A stretch of 64,000 nucleotides of DNA from Streptomyces sp. NBC_00273 (GCF_036178145.1 NZ_CP108067.1:2480001-2544000); one strand, 5' to 3'. Counted from the stretch's first letter, positions 33,377 to 42,754 are shown. A program made the numbers and translations. The notes: a model not told the origin generated them from the letters alone.

Positions 33377-36183
33377 CCGGACGTTTTGGTCGCCAGCCGA
33401 CCGGGTGGGGCTCGCGCCTGTTCGCGCGCCTGTCCCGGTGGGCACACAGCGTCGCCGGTCAGGTCTTCGCCCTCCAGGCGATGATCGTCCTCCTGCTGAT
33501 CGCCGCCGCCGCGGCGGCCCTGGTGTTCCAGGCCCAGTACGACAGCGAGCGCGACGCCCGGCACCGCGCGCTCGCGGCGGCGGAGTCCTTCGCGCACGCC
33601 CCCGGTATCGCGTCGGCGCTGCTCTCGACGGATCCGACCGCCCTGCTGCAGCCGCTGGCCGAGGCCGCCCGCCGGGGCTCGGGCGTCGACTTCATCGCCG
33701 TCATGAACACCGCCGGGATCCGCTACACCGACTCGCGCCCCGAGCTGATCGGCAAGCGGGCCACCGGTGACCTCAGCCGCGCCGTCGCCGGCCGCGCCTT
33801 CACGGAGACCTTCCGGGGCGAGCCGAGCGACGCCGTTCGGGCCGTCGTCCCGATACGCAATGCCGACGGCGTCGTCATCGGCCTGGTCGGCACCGGCATA
33901 GACGTCGAGAACGTCTCCCAGGTCGTCGAGGGCCAACTCCCGCTGCTGCTCGGTGCGGCCGCGGGCGCCCTGCTGCTCGGCACCGGTGGCGCCGCCCTGG
34001 TCAGCGGCCGGCTGCGCCGCCAGACCCGCGGCCTGGGAGCCGCCGAGATGAGCCGGATCAACGAGCACCACGAGGCGGTCCTGCACGCCGTCCGCGAGGG
34101 CGTGGTCATCATCGACGCCGACCAGCGGCTCGTCCTGGCCAATGACGAGGCCCGCCGGCTGCTCGGCCTGCCGCCGGATCCCGAGAACCGGCACGTCACC
34201 GACCTCGGCCTCGACCCGCGCACCGCCGAACTGCTGGCCTCCGGCCGGGTCGTGACGGACCACGTCCACCTGGCGGGCGACCGGCTGCTCGCCGTGAACG
34301 TGCGGCCCACCGCCCGGTACAAGGGCATGTCCACCGGCAGCGTCGTGACCCTGCGCGACTCCACCGAGCTCGCCGCCCTCTCCGGCCGGGCCGAGGTGGC
34401 CCGTGGCCGGCTCCAGCTGCTCTACGACGCCGGTGTGCGGATCGGCTCCACCCTGGACGTGGTGCGGACCGCCGAGGAGCTGTCGGAGGTCGCCGTCCCC
34501 CGGTTCGCGGACTTCGTCACGGTGGAGCTGCTGGAGCCGGTGCTGCACGGTGACGAGCCCTCCCTGGTCACCGGCATCTACACCGAGATGCGCCGGGCCG
34601 CGATCACCGGCGTGCGGGCCGACTCGCCGCTCCAGCCGGTCGGCGACATCATCCGCTTCGTCTTTCCGACGGCCCCGATGGCGGCGGCCCTGGACGCCGG
34701 GCACGCGGTGCTCGCCGCCGACCTGAACGCGGCCATGGGGTGGCGGGCCCAGGACTCCCAGGGCACCCGGGTGGCGCTCGAGTACGGGCTGCACTCGCTG
34801 ATCTCCGTACCGCTCCAGGCCCGGGGCGTGGTGCTGGGCATGGCCAACTTCTGGCGGGCCGCCGACACCCCGGAGGCCTTCGACGAGGAGGACCGTTCCT
34901 TCGCGGCGGAGCTGGGTGCGCGTGCGGCCGTCTCCATCGACAACGCCCGCCGCTTCACCCGCGAGCACGCCATGGCCGTGACGCTCCAGCGCAGCCTGCT
35001 GCCCCGGGTGCTGCCCGCCCAGAACGCGGTGCACGTCGCCTCCCGCTACCTGCCCGCGAAGGCGGGGGTCGGCGGGGACTGGTTCGACGTGATCCCGCTG
35101 CCGGGCGGCCGGGTGGCGCTGGTCGTCGGCGACGTCGTCGGGCACGGGGTGCACGCCGCGGCGACCATGGGTCGGCTGCGGACCGCGGTGCACAATTTCT
35201 CCACCCTGGACCTGCCCCCCGACGAGCTGCTGGGACACCTGGACGAGCTGATCAACCGGATCGACCAGAACGACACCGGCAGGGGGCTCGCGGGCGGGGC
35301 CGAGGAGGGGAGCTCCGAGGACGCTCCGGACGGGTCCGCCGAGCCGGCCGGGGTCACCGGTGCCACCTGTCTCTACGCGGTCTACGACCCGGTCTCCGGG
35401 CGGTGCCTGATGGCCAGCGCCGGCCATCCCGGGCCCGCGCTGATCCGCCCCGGCGCGGCGGTCGAGTTCCCCGAGCTGCCGGCCGGGCTGCCGCTGGGCG
35501 TCGGCGGCATGCCCTTCGAGGCCGCCGAGTTCACGCTGCCCGAGGGGAGCCGGCTGGTGCTGTTCACCGACGGCCTGGTGGAAGACCGCGACCGGGACTT
35601 CGATACCGGACTGCAGCTGCTCGGCCAGGCGCTGGCGCGGCCCGGCCGCAGCCCCGACCAGGCCTGCTCGGACGTGCTCGCCACGATGCTGTTCCCGGTG
35701 CCGAGCGACGACATCGTCCTGCTGGTCGCCGACACGCGGCGGCTGGAGGCCGACCGGATCGCCGAATGGGAGGTGCCGGTCGAGCCCGCAGCCGTCTCGC
35801 GCGTGCGCAACGCGGGCGCGGCGCAGCTCGCCGCGTGGGGGCTGGACGAGCTCTCCTTCCCCACCGAGCTGATCCTCAGCGAGCTGATCACCAACGCCAT
35901 CCGGTACGGGAGCGCGCCCGTGCGGGTGCGGCTGCTGCGCGACCGCGCCCTCGTCTGCGAGGTCTCCGACGGCAGCAGCACCTCACCGCACCTGCGGTAC
36001 GCGACGACCACCGACGAGGGCGGGCGCGGGCTGTTCCTCGTCGCCCAGTACGCCGCCCGCTGGGGCACCCGCTACACCGAGCGCGGGAAGGTCATCTGGG
36101 CGGAGCTGCCGCTGACCGGGGGCCCGGAGCCGCTGCTGCCGGATCCGCTGGACCTGGACGCGTTGGAGGACCTGGCCTGGTGA
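33373..36183 (+). CDS. transmembrane sensor SpoIIE/PP2C phosphatase with PAS, GAF and HATPase domains
   Basis: A 936-residue multidomain sensor. In order: membrane helix (about 33-53), extracellular Cache-like sensor (about 55-190, with FIAVMNTAGIRYTDSRPELIGK), second helix (193-213), PAS (about 230-330), GAF (365-530), SpoIIE-type PP2C phosphatase (about 545-790, GGDWFD metal motif near 567 and a VVGDVVGHG segment), and a C-terminal anti-sigma-factor-like HATPase (815-920, N-box ELITNAIRYG). The first half resembles CitA/DcuS-type kinases. It probably combines a phosphatase and a serine kinase acting on an anti-anti-sigma factor in a partner-switching pathway. Its start overlaps the upstream regulator's stop. 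Confidence 0.93.
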   Translation: MTGRFGRQPTGWGSRLFARLSRWAHSVAGQVFALQAMIVLLLIAAAAAALVFQAQYDSERDARHRALAAAESFAHAPGIASALLSTDPTALLQPLAEAARRGSGVDFIAVMNTAGIRYTDSRPELIGKRATGDLSRAVAGRAFTETFRGEPSDAVRAVVPIRNADGVVIGLVGTGIDVENVSQVVEGQLPLLLGAAAGALLLGTGGAALVSGRLRRQTRGLGAAEMSRINEHHEAVLHAVREGVVIIDADQRLVLANDEARRLLGLPPDPENRHVTDLGLDPRTAELLASGRVVTDHVHLAGDRLLAVNVRPTARYKGMSTGSVVTLRDSTELAALSGRAEVARGRLQLLYDAGVRIGSTLDVVRTAEELSEVAVPRFADFVTVELLEPVLHGDEPSLVTGIYTEMRRAAITGVRADSPLQPVGDIIRFVFPTAPMAAALDAGHAVLAADLNAAMGWRAQDSQGTRVALEYGLHSLISVPLQARGVVLGMANFWRAADTPEAFDEEDRSFAAELGARAAVSIDNARRFTREHAMAVTLQRSLLPRVLPAQNAVHVASRYLPAKAGVGGDWFDVIPLPGGRVALVVGDVVGHGVHAAATMGRLRTAVHNFSTLDLPPDELLGHLDELINRIDQNDTGRGLAGGAEEGSSEDAPDGSAEPAGVTGATCLYAVYDPVSGRCLMASAGHPGPALIRPGAAVEFPELPAGLPLGVGGMPFEAAEFTLPEGSRLVLFTDGLVEDRDRDFDTGLQLLGQALARPGRSPDQACSDVLATMLFPVPSDDIVLLVADTRRLEADRIAEWEVPVEPAAVSRVRNAGAAQLAAWGLDELSFPTELILSELITNAIRYGSAPVRVRLLRDRALVCEVSDGSSTSPHLRYATTTDEGGRGLFLVAQYAARWGTRYTERGKVIWAELPLTGGPEPLLPDPLDLDALEDLAW

Positions 36184-36204
36184 CCCGGCGCTCCGGCGGC
36201 CGGG

Positions 36205-36226
36205 CCGGGCCGGGGCTCCGGCCCGG
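36205..36226. terminator. bidirectional hairpin between convergent phosphatase genes
   Basis: CCGGGCCGG (36205-36213) pairs perfectly with CCGGCCCGG (36218-36226) around a 4-nt loop, in the 60-bp gap between the two convergent SpoIIE genes. Confidence 0.65.
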
Positions 36227-36243
36227 ACCCGGGGCCCGGGGGG

Positions 36244-38310
36244 TCACACCGCCCGGGTGCGGGCCAGCAGCACGGCGACGTCGTCCTGCTGTGCGGAGGG
36301 CAGCAGCAGCCGCAAGATCCCCTCGCACAGCTCCTCCAGGGGCTGCTCCACCCGGCGCAGGGCCCCCGCCAGCTGGGCCATGCCCTGGTCGAGGTCCCGG
36401 TCGCGGGCCTCGATGAGGCCGTCGGTGTAGAGCACGAGCAGGCTCCCCGGCGGCAGCCGTACCTCCTCGGTGCGGAAGTCCTGCCCGCCCGTGCCCAGCG
36501 GGGTGCCGGGCGGGCCGTCGAGGAAGGTGATGGCTCCGCCCGGGGTGACCACGGCGGGCGGCGGGTGGCCGGCGCGGGCGATCACGCAGACGCCGGAGGC
36601 CGCGTCGTGGACGGCGTACACGCAGGTGGCCATCTCGTCCTCGCCCAGGTCGGCCACGACGGCGTCGAGCGAGCGGAGCAGCCGCGCCGGGGGCACGTCG
36701 TGGCGCGCGAGGGTCCGTACCGCCGTGCGCAGCTGCCCCATGACGGCGGCGGCGTGGACCCCGTGGCCCATGACGTCCCCGATGACCAGCCCGGTCCGGT
36801 CGCCGGGCAGCGGGATGACGTCGTACCAGTCCCCGCCGACGTCGTGGTCGCTGGCGGGCAGGTAGCGCCCGGTGAGTTCGAGGCCCGGGACCTCGGGGAG
36901 CGCGCTGTTGGTGAGGCTGCGCTGGAGGGTCAGGGCCGCCTGGCGCTGGAGGGTGTACATCCGGGCGTTGTCGATGTTGAGGGCCGCGCGGGCGACCAGC
37001 TCGTCGACGAGGACGCAGTCCTGCTCGTCGAAGGGTTCCCGCTCGCGCGTGCGGGTCACGGCGACGGCGCCGAGCACGGTGCCGCGGGCGACCAGCGGAA
37101 CCAGTCGGGCCGAGCCCAGGGTGGCGAGGTAGGTGCGCAGTGCCTCGGCGCGCGGGGAGGTGATCAGCGCCGGGATGTCGGCGAGGTAGAGGTTCATGGG
37201 CCGCCCCTCGGCGATGACCTGCTCGTAGGTGGTGCCCATGGGGATCTGGAAGGTCTGGCCGGGGGCGAGTTTCGCGGTGGGGGCGGTCGGGTCGGGGAAG
37301 TGGGCGGCCAGGCGGCGCAGGACGCCGCGCGTGGAGGCCGCGGGGACGGGTCCCTCGTCGGGGAGCAGGACCGCTTCGAGCAGCTGTACGTCGGCCGAGT
37401 CCGCGAGCTGCGGCACCAGTACGTCCACGATCTCCTGGGCGGTCTGGTGGAGGTCCAGGGTGGTGCCGATGCGGGTGCCCGCCTCGGCGAGCAGGGCGAA
37501 CCGGTGCCGGGCCCGTTCGGCGTCGGCCTGGGCCTGCTGGCCCTCGGTGATGTCGATGAGCGAGGCGATCACGCCGAGGGCCCGGCCGGAGCCGTCCAGC
37601 AGCGGGGCGTACGAGCAGGACCAGGTCCGGTCGTGCTCCGGGTCGGCGGGGGTCCGTCCGGTGCGGCGGACGTCGACGACGGCGGTGCCCCGGTCGAGGA
37701 CCTGCTGCATCGTGGCCTCCAGCGCGTCGGCGTTGACGCCGGGGACCACCTCGGTGAGCCGCTTGCCGAGGTGCTCGGCGGCGGAGGCGCCGTTCATCCG
37801 GGCCAGGGCGTCGTTGACGCGGAGGAACCGCAGGTCGGTGCCGAGGGTGGCGAGGCCGATGGGCGACTGGGTGAACAGGCTCTGGAGGGCGGCGAGGGAG
37901 TCCCGCATGTGGAGCACCTCGGAGGTCTCCACGGCGATGAGCATGGCCCCCGTCCGGCCCTGCGGGTCGGCGGCGGGGACGATCCACATCTCCATGGGGA
38001 CGCGGTGACCGTCGCGGTGGCGCACGGGCAGGGTGCCGACGACGGTCTCGCCGGACTGGACGCGGCGGGTCAGCTGGTCGGCGAGCTCGTGATTGGCCTC
38101 GGGGACGAGCACGGCGCTGCCGGGGAGGCCGATGATGTCCTCGGGGCGGTGCCCGAGGAGGTCCTGGGCGGCCAGCGACCACTCCACGATGCGTCCGTCG
38201 GCGTCCTCCCGCCACAGGGCGATCGGCAGCAGCTCGCTGAGTACGCCCGCGTACCCGACAGCCGCGGGCGGCGGGTCCGGCACCTCGCTCGTCGCCTGGT
38301 AAGTGTCCAA
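36244..38310 (-). CDS. cytosolic PAS-PAS-GAF-SpoIIE/PP2C phosphatase
   Basis: A soluble signalling phosphatase of 688 residues. Two PAS domains (about 22-135 and 140-260, the first with ALWREDADGRIVEW and DLLGHRPEDIIG) precede a GAF domain (about 275-445) and a C-terminal PP2C/SpoIIE phosphatase (about 465-685, GGDWYDVIPLPG and VIGDVMGHG as the metal sites, DGLIEARDRDLD near the end). No HATPase is fused, unlike the convergent neighbour. Start is TTG 38310, with GGGGTGAGG 8 nt upstream. Expected to dephosphorylate an anti-sigma antagonist, controlling a stress or developmental sigma factor; the partner is not in the window. Confidence 0.92.
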   Translation of the reverse strand: MDTYQATSEVPDPPPAAVGYAGVLSELLPIALWREDADGRIVEWSLAAQDLLGHRPEDIIGLPGSAVLVPEANHELADQLTRRVQSGETVVGTLPVRHRDGHRVPMEMWIVPAADPQGRTGAMLIAVETSEVLHMRDSLAALQSLFTQSPIGLATLGTDLRFLRVNDALARMNGASAAEHLGKRLTEVVPGVNADALEATMQQVLDRGTAVVDVRRTGRTPADPEHDRTWSCSYAPLLDGSGRALGVIASLIDITEGQQAQADAERARHRFALLAEAGTRIGTTLDLHQTAQEIVDVLVPQLADSADVQLLEAVLLPDEGPVPAASTRGVLRRLAAHFPDPTAPTAKLAPGQTFQIPMGTTYEQVIAEGRPMNLYLADIPALITSPRAEALRTYLATLGSARLVPLVARGTVLGAVAVTRTREREPFDEQDCVLVDELVARAALNIDNARMYTLQRQAALTLQRSLTNSALPEVPGLELTGRYLPASDHDVGGDWYDVIPLPGDRTGLVIGDVMGHGVHAAAVMGQLRTAVRTLARHDVPPARLLRSLDAVVADLGEDEMATCVYAVHDAASGVCVIARAGHPPPAVVTPGGAITFLDGPPGTPLGTGGQDFRTEEVRLPPGSLLVLYTDGLIEARDRDLDQGMAQLAGALRRVEQPLEELCEGILRLLLPSAQQDDVAVLLARTRAV

Positions 38311-38447
38311 CGCACCGACCTCACCCCGGGGGGTCTGATTCCTACCGATTCACCCTATCCGAGGGGTGGGCGCGGGGCTCTGTGTCGCACTGGTCCTGAC
38401 CGGGGCGCGGACCTCCCCGGACCTCCTCGGGAGAATCCCCGTGTCGC

Positions 38448-39554
38448 TCATACGACCACCACCTCGACGCAGGCCACGGGGTTGCAGCCGTAGCCGCGGG
38501 CGTTCCACGGGGCCCGCGGCGGCTGCGTGTCGCCGTGGGCGTCGGTGGCGCGGGAGACCAGTCGGTACGGTCCGGGCCGCTGCGGCGTCCACCGGTACGA
38601 CCAGCTGCTCCAGCCGTACGGCCCGGCGGGCGCTTCGAGCAGGGCCCCCTGCCAGCCGCGCTCGCGGTGGCGGTCGTCGTCCTCGTACTCGGCGCGCACC
38701 TCGACGCTCCGCAGCGGCACCCCGTCGCCCGACCAGGCGCGGCCGCGGACGAGGGTCTCGTGGCCTCGGCGCACGGCCGTGTCCGGCTCGGGCTCGATGA
38801 TGAGCGACTTGACCCGCACGCCGGTCACCGGGCCCTCGGGGGTGCCGCGGGAGGCCACGTAGAGGTACTCCTCGCTCTGGAAGACACCGGTGAACGGGCG
38901 GGTCACGGCCCGGGCCCCGACCAGCCACTTCACGTCGGCGACCGCGTAGCGGCCGGGGACCACCAGGCGGACCGGCGCCCCGTGCTCGGGGGCGAGCGGC
39001 TCCCCGTTCATGCGGGTGACGAGGAGGGTGTCCGGGTGGAGCGCCACGGCGAGCGGGAGGCTGCGCTCGAAGGCCGCCCGGCGGCCGTGCACCGGGCCGG
39101 AATCGGCCCCGGTGAAGACGACCTCCACGGCCGACGGTCCGATCAGGGCCCGCTCGGCGAGGAGCCGGAAGGGCACTCCGGCGAAGTGCGCGCAGCCCAC
39201 CGCCTGCTGGCCCCACGGCAGGCCGGGCGGGCGGGGCGTCATCAGGCTGCGGCCGTTGCCCGCGCACTCCACGACGACGTCGAGTTCCCGGTGGTCCATC
39301 GCGAGCAGTTCTTCGTAGCCGAGGGCGAAGGGCGCGGCGGCCGCGGCGCCGCCGACCCGCAGCCGCCAGCGGCCCGGTGGGGTCCGCGGGATGCCGAAGT
39401 GGTCGCGTACGAAGAAGGCCCCGACGGGGGTGACCGGCTCGGCCAGCGCGGCCGAGGGGGTCTGGGCGTTGTACGGGTCTGCGGTGACTGTTTCGGGCGC
39501 CCAGACCGTGGCGCCGGGCCCTCGGGCCGCTCCTGAAACCGGCCATGTGGTCAT
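38448..39554 (-). CDS. sulfite oxidase-family molybdopterin-dependent oxidoreductase
   Basis: Mononuclear molybdenum enzyme of the sulfite oxidase fold, 368 residues. The molybdenum-ligating cysteine is Cys97 in VVECAGNGR. Conserved pterin-binding stretches include FFVRDHFGIP and HGAPVRLVVPGRYAVADVKW. The C-terminal third is the Ig-like Mo-co dimerisation domain. There is no haem domain and no Tat-type signal, so it is probably cytosolic and needs an external electron acceptor. The start ATG 39554 is followed by MTTWPVSG. Substrate unknown; related enzymes oxidise sulfite or reduce sulfoxides. Confidence 0.9.
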   Translation of the reverse strand: MTTWPVSGAARGPGATVWAPETVTADPYNAQTPSAALAEPVTPVGAFFVRDHFGIPRTPPGRWRLRVGGAAAAAPFALGYEELLAMDHRELDVVVECAGNGRSLMTPRPPGLPWGQQAVGCAHFAGVPFRLLAERALIGPSAVEVVFTGADSGPVHGRRAAFERSLPLAVALHPDTLLVTRMNGEPLAPEHGAPVRLVVPGRYAVADVKWLVGARAVTRPFTGVFQSEEYLYVASRGTPEGPVTGVRVKSLIIEPEPDTAVRRGHETLVRGRAWSGDGVPLRSVEVRAEYEDDDRHRERGWQGALLEAPAGPYGWSSWSYRWTPQRPGPYRLVSRATDAHGDTQPPRAPWNARGYGCNPVACVEVVVV

Positions 39555-39878
39555 GGCAGCACCTTCCGTCGGGCTCTGCCGAGCGCGACGCGGATTTCTT
39601 TACAGACTACGTCCGAACAAAGCCTTGACTGGGTGCGAATTGGGAGGAAACTCATCAATACACCGGAATACCGGAAAGCGCCGCACCTCCCTCTGGAGAC
39701 GTCCTCAGGCCCGCGTGACCCTTGTCCAGGCTCTGGCCAGGCCCCCGGCAGCACTCGTCGACCAGGGGAGCCATCGGCGACGGCGGATGGCTCATGGAAA
39801 CGACGGACTGCCGGGGACTGTCTTGTCTTCGGCGGGCGGACTCCCCCGCGGGCGGGCGGACTCCCCCGCGGCTCTCCC
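39555..39878. repeat. intergenic region with an exact 20-bp tandem duplication
   Basis: A 20-bp unit beginning GGCGGGCGGA is repeated twice head to tail at 39831-39850 and 39851-39870, immediately past the 3' end of the aminotransferase gene. The GC-poorer stretch 39596-39680 upstream of the molybdoenzyme should hold its promoter. No coding sequence is apparent. Confidence 0.55.
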
Positions 39879-41132
39879 CTACGCCTGGACGGCGGCCGCT
39901 CCGGACTGCTGCTGACGCGGGAGCGTCGGGATCGTACGGGGCGCTTCGGCCGTCCCGAGGACGCCCGCGATGCCCCGGGCGAGGCAGGGGATCCGGTGCG
40001 CCGGGATGCCCGCGATGTTGATCCGCCCCGAGGTCGTGCCGTAGACGGCGTACTGCCTGCGCAGCCGCAGCATCTGCTGCGCGGACAGCGGCAGCATCGA
40101 GAACATGCCCTTCTGCCGGGCGAGCGAGCGCGCCTGGTCCGCGCAGCCGAGCGCGCTCAGGTGGGCGATCAGATCGGCCCGGTTGTCCATGATCCGGCCG
40201 CGCATGACGTCCAGCTCCGCCCGCCAGGCGGCCCGCAGCCCCTCGTCCTCCAAGATCGTGGTCACGACGGCCGCGCCGTGCTCGGGCGGCATCGAGTAGA
40301 GCGTCCGGGCGGCGTTCTGCAGGGCGGTCTCGGCGTGCCGCACGGCCTGGCCCGAGGCACCGAGCACGATGGCGCAGCCGACGCGGTCGCTGTAGAGGCC
40401 GAAGTTCTTCGAGCAGCTGACCGCGATCAGCATCTCCGGCACCCGCGCCGCCAGCATCCGCGTGGGCAGCAGGTCGGCCTCCAGGCCGTCACCGAGCCCG
40501 TGGTAGGCGAGGTCGACGAAGGGCACCCAGCCACGGCGGGCCGCCGACTCGGCGAGCGCCTCCCAGTCGTCCAGCAGCGGGTCGACGCCCGTGGGGTTGT
40601 GGGCGCAGCCCTGGAGCAGGACCACGTCGTCGCGCTGCGCGTCCTGCAGTTCCCGCAGCACACCGGCCGTGTCGAAGCCGCCCTCGGCGTCGCGCCAGCC
40701 GTACGTGCGCACGCGCAGCCCGGAGGCCTCCAGGATGGGCCGGTGGTTGACGTAGGCCGGGTCGCTGATCCACACCGTCGCACCCGGGCGGGTCCGGCAG
40801 ATCAGATCGGCCAGCAGCCGCAGTGCGCCGGAGCCCGCGACGGTCTGGACGGCCGCGGCCCGATCGGTCGGTCCGGCCTGGCCCAGGACCAGCTCCAGCA
40901 GGGAACGGTTGAAGGCGGCGTTGCCGGAGAGCCCGCGGTACTCCTTGGAGTCGGAGCGCTCCGCCAGGCGGATCTCGGCCTCGCGCACGGCCGACATGAC
41001 GGGTGTGGTGCCCGTCTGGTCCCGGTAGACCCCGAGGACGAGGTTGAGGCGTTCGGGCCGCTCGTCACTGCCGAACTCGTAGGTCAGGTCCCACAGCGGG
41101 TCGGTGGGCGGCGTGGGGAGGAGCTCAAGCAT
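39879..41132 (-). CDS. aromatic/aspartate aminotransferase (class I, PLP)
   Basis: PLP-dependent class I aminotransferase of the AspC/TyrB subfamily, 417 residues. The Schiff-base lysine is Lys242 in SCSKNFGLYSDRVG. The AspC-like opening LNLVLGVYRDQTGTTPV, the AHNPTGVD motif and the C-terminal SGRINIAGI with the substrate-binding Arg agree. It uses aspartate or an aromatic amino acid with 2-oxoglutarate. The tail after residue 395 is Gln/Ala-rich and not conserved. Its ATG overlaps the stop of the DMT exporter by 8 nt, so both are translated together, with a divergent Lrp regulator upstream: probably an amino-acid-responsive module. Confidence 0.93.
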   Translation of the reverse strand: MLELLPTPPTDPLWDLTYEFGSDERPERLNLVLGVYRDQTGTTPVMSAVREAEIRLAERSDSKEYRGLSGNAAFNRSLLELVLGQAGPTDRAAAVQTVAGSGALRLLADLICRTRPGATVWISDPAYVNHRPILEASGLRVRTYGWRDAEGGFDTAGVLRELQDAQRDDVVLLQGCAHNPTGVDPLLDDWEALAESAARRGWVPFVDLAYHGLGDGLEADLLPTRMLAARVPEMLIAVSCSKNFGLYSDRVGCAIVLGASGQAVRHAETALQNAARTLYSMPPEHGAAVVTTILEDEGLRAAWRAELDVMRGRIMDNRADLIAHLSALGCADQARSLARQKGMFSMLPLSAQQMLRLRRQYAVYGTTSGRINIAGIPAHRIPCLARGIAGVLGTAEAPRTIPTLPRQQQSGAAAVQA

Positions 41133-42102
41133 CTGCGGGAACCTTGGGTCGAGGGCGGCGGTTGGCGAGGACGACGCCGGCGGTGATGAGGGGGACGCCG
41201 ACGAGTACGGCGAGGGTCGGCCTCTCGCCGAGGAGCGGGACGGCGAGCAGGACGACGGCGACGGGGCTGAGGCTGCCGAAGACGGCGCTGCGCTCGGCGC
41301 CGAGGCGGCGGATGGCGAAGGCGTAGAGCAGGCCCGCGCACAGGCCGACCCCGAGCCCCTGCACGACGAGGAACAGCGCGATGTCGCTGCCCGCCGCGTG
41401 CGCGATGCCGGTGGGGAGCACCCCGGTCAGCACCAGGACCCCGATCACGGCGAAGGAGGGCAGGCACAGCAGTCCGATCGACCCGATCGGGTCGAGGTCG
41501 ACCTCGCGCAGCCCCACGGTGTAGAGGGCCCAGAGGCCGCTGGCCACCAGGAGCGTGCCGGCGCCGGCGAGTACGTCGGTGTCGACGGGGACGACGTAGC
41601 GCCAGACGAGGGCGGCCACACCGGCCGCGATCAGGGCGAGCCCGGCGGCCTGCGTGCCCCGGGGGGCGCCGTGGCCACGGCGGATCATGATCATGGAGAC
41701 GAACAGCGGAACCATGCCGGGGACGATGGATCCGACGAAGGCGGCGGACGTCAGCGCGCCACCGTGCATCGCTGCCAGGAAGAACGGCACCCCGGCACCA
41801 CAGACGATCTTCACGGCGGGGCCCGGCCGCACCGCGGCGATGGCGCGCCGGCGCCGCCACAGGGCGGGGAACAGAACGACGAGGGGGACGCCGAAGCGCA
41901 GCAGGGCCGCGTCGGCGGGCAGCAAGGAGGAACCGCCGAGGGCCCGGGCGCTGAGCGCGAAGGCCGCCCAGATCGACACGGTGACCAGCAGGGCCAGCAT
42001 GCCCTCGGCCTGTGGGGAGAGCCCGCGCCGGCCGGGGTGTCCGGCCCGCGGGCCCGCCGCATCGGGAGGCAGGGTCGCCCGGGTGGTGTTCGTCGCGACC
42101 AA
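41125..42102 (-). CDS. EamA/DMT superfamily exporter
   Basis: Integral membrane exporter of 325 residues with ten predicted helices in two EamA repeats, the first starting near residue 35 (GMLALLVTVSIWAAFALSA) and the second near 185. The C-terminal half has the typical GAERSAVFGSLSPVAVVLLAVPLLGE signature. Members export amino acids or metabolites. Start is TTG 42102 with GGAG 7 nt upstream. It precedes and overlaps the aminotransferase gene and is divergent from an Lrp/AsnC regulator, so export of an amino acid related to the aminotransferase is likely but unproven. Confidence 0.9.
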   Translation of the reverse strand: MVATNTTRATLPPDAAGPRAGHPGRRGLSPQAEGMLALLVTVSIWAAFALSARALGGSSLLPADAALLRFGVPLVVLFPALWRRRRAIAAVRPGPAVKIVCGAGVPFFLAAMHGGALTSAAFVGSIVPGMVPLFVSMIMIRRGHGAPRGTQAAGLALIAAGVAALVWRYVVPVDTDVLAGAGTLLVASGLWALYTVGLREVDLDPIGSIGLLCLPSFAVIGVLVLTGVLPTGIAHAAGSDIALFLVVQGLGVGLCAGLLYAFAIRRLGAERSAVFGSLSPVAVVLLAVPLLGERPTLAVLVGVPLITAGVVLANRRPRPKVPADA

Positions 42103-42183
42103 GGAATTGCTCCAGCCTCTGAGACCCGGACCGATCCGGTCCGTGCCTGGGCAACGCTAGGGCTTGGGGCGGGGCAGCCGATT

Positions 42184-42226
42184 GCCAGTTCTGCCTCTCG
42201 GACATACGTTTGGGGCAGAATCTGCC
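42184..42226. promoter_or_regulatory. operator-like palindrome upstream of the Lrp gene
   Basis: GGCAGA-A-TCTGCC (42214-42226) is a perfect 13-bp inverted repeat directly before the AAGGAG ribosome site. A related half-site TTCTGCC lies at 42189-42195, opposed to GGCAGAA at 42214-42220. Probably where the Lrp protein binds to control itself and the divergent exporter-aminotransferase pair. Confidence 0.55.
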
Positions 42227-42237
42227 AAGGAGTGCCC

Positions 42238-42723
42238 ATGGACGCAGTGGATCTACAGATCATCAGGGAATTGCAGGCCGACGGGCGCCTGTCCAACCAG
42301 GACCTCGCCGACCGCGTCCGGCTCTCCCCGTCGCCCTGTCTGCGCCGAGTACGGCGGCTGGAGGAGGCGGGCCTGATCCGCGGCTACACGGCCATGGTCG
42401 ACCAGGTCGCCTTCGGGCTCCCGGTCACCGTCTTCGTCCGGATCCGCCTGGAACGCCACACGGCGGAGGCGGTGCGGCTCTTCGAGGAGCACGTCGCGGT
42501 CATCGAGCACATCCAGGACTGCTACCTGATGGCCGGCAGCAGCGACTACTTGCTCCGGGTCGTCATCGAGGACCTGGAAGCCTACGAATCCCTGGTGCGC
42601 CACCGGATCCACGCCATCCCCGGGATCGCCTCGATCGAATCGAGCTTCGCGTTCGGCAGCGTCAAGCAGTCCCGGACCTATCCGCGGCCCGCCCCGGGCG
42701 CCTCCGGGCGCTCGCCGCGCTGA
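42238..42723 (+). CDS. Lrp/AsnC family regulator
   Basis: A 161-residue feast/famine regulator. The N-terminal winged helix-turn-helix (DLQIIRELQADGRLSNQDLA, then RVRLSPSPCLRRVRRLEEAGLI) is followed by the RAM ligand domain (about 65-145) with HIQDCYLMAGSSDYLLRVVIEDL and the IESSFAF strand. The last 15 residues are a non-conserved Pro/Ser tail. ATG 42238 follows AAGGAG. It is divergent from the DMT exporter and aminotransferase, the textbook arrangement of an Lrp protein regulating amino-acid export or catabolism. Confidence 0.93.
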   Translation: MDAVDLQIIRELQADGRLSNQDLADRVRLSPSPCLRRVRRLEEAGLIRGYTAMVDQVAFGLPVTVFVRIRLERHTAEAVRLFEEHVAVIEHIQDCYLMAGSSDYLLRVVIEDLEAYESLVRHRIHAIPGIASIESSFAFGSVKQSRTYPRPAPGASGRSPR

Positions 42724-42754
42724 CGACGGCCCGGCGGGCGGCCCGGCGGGCGGC

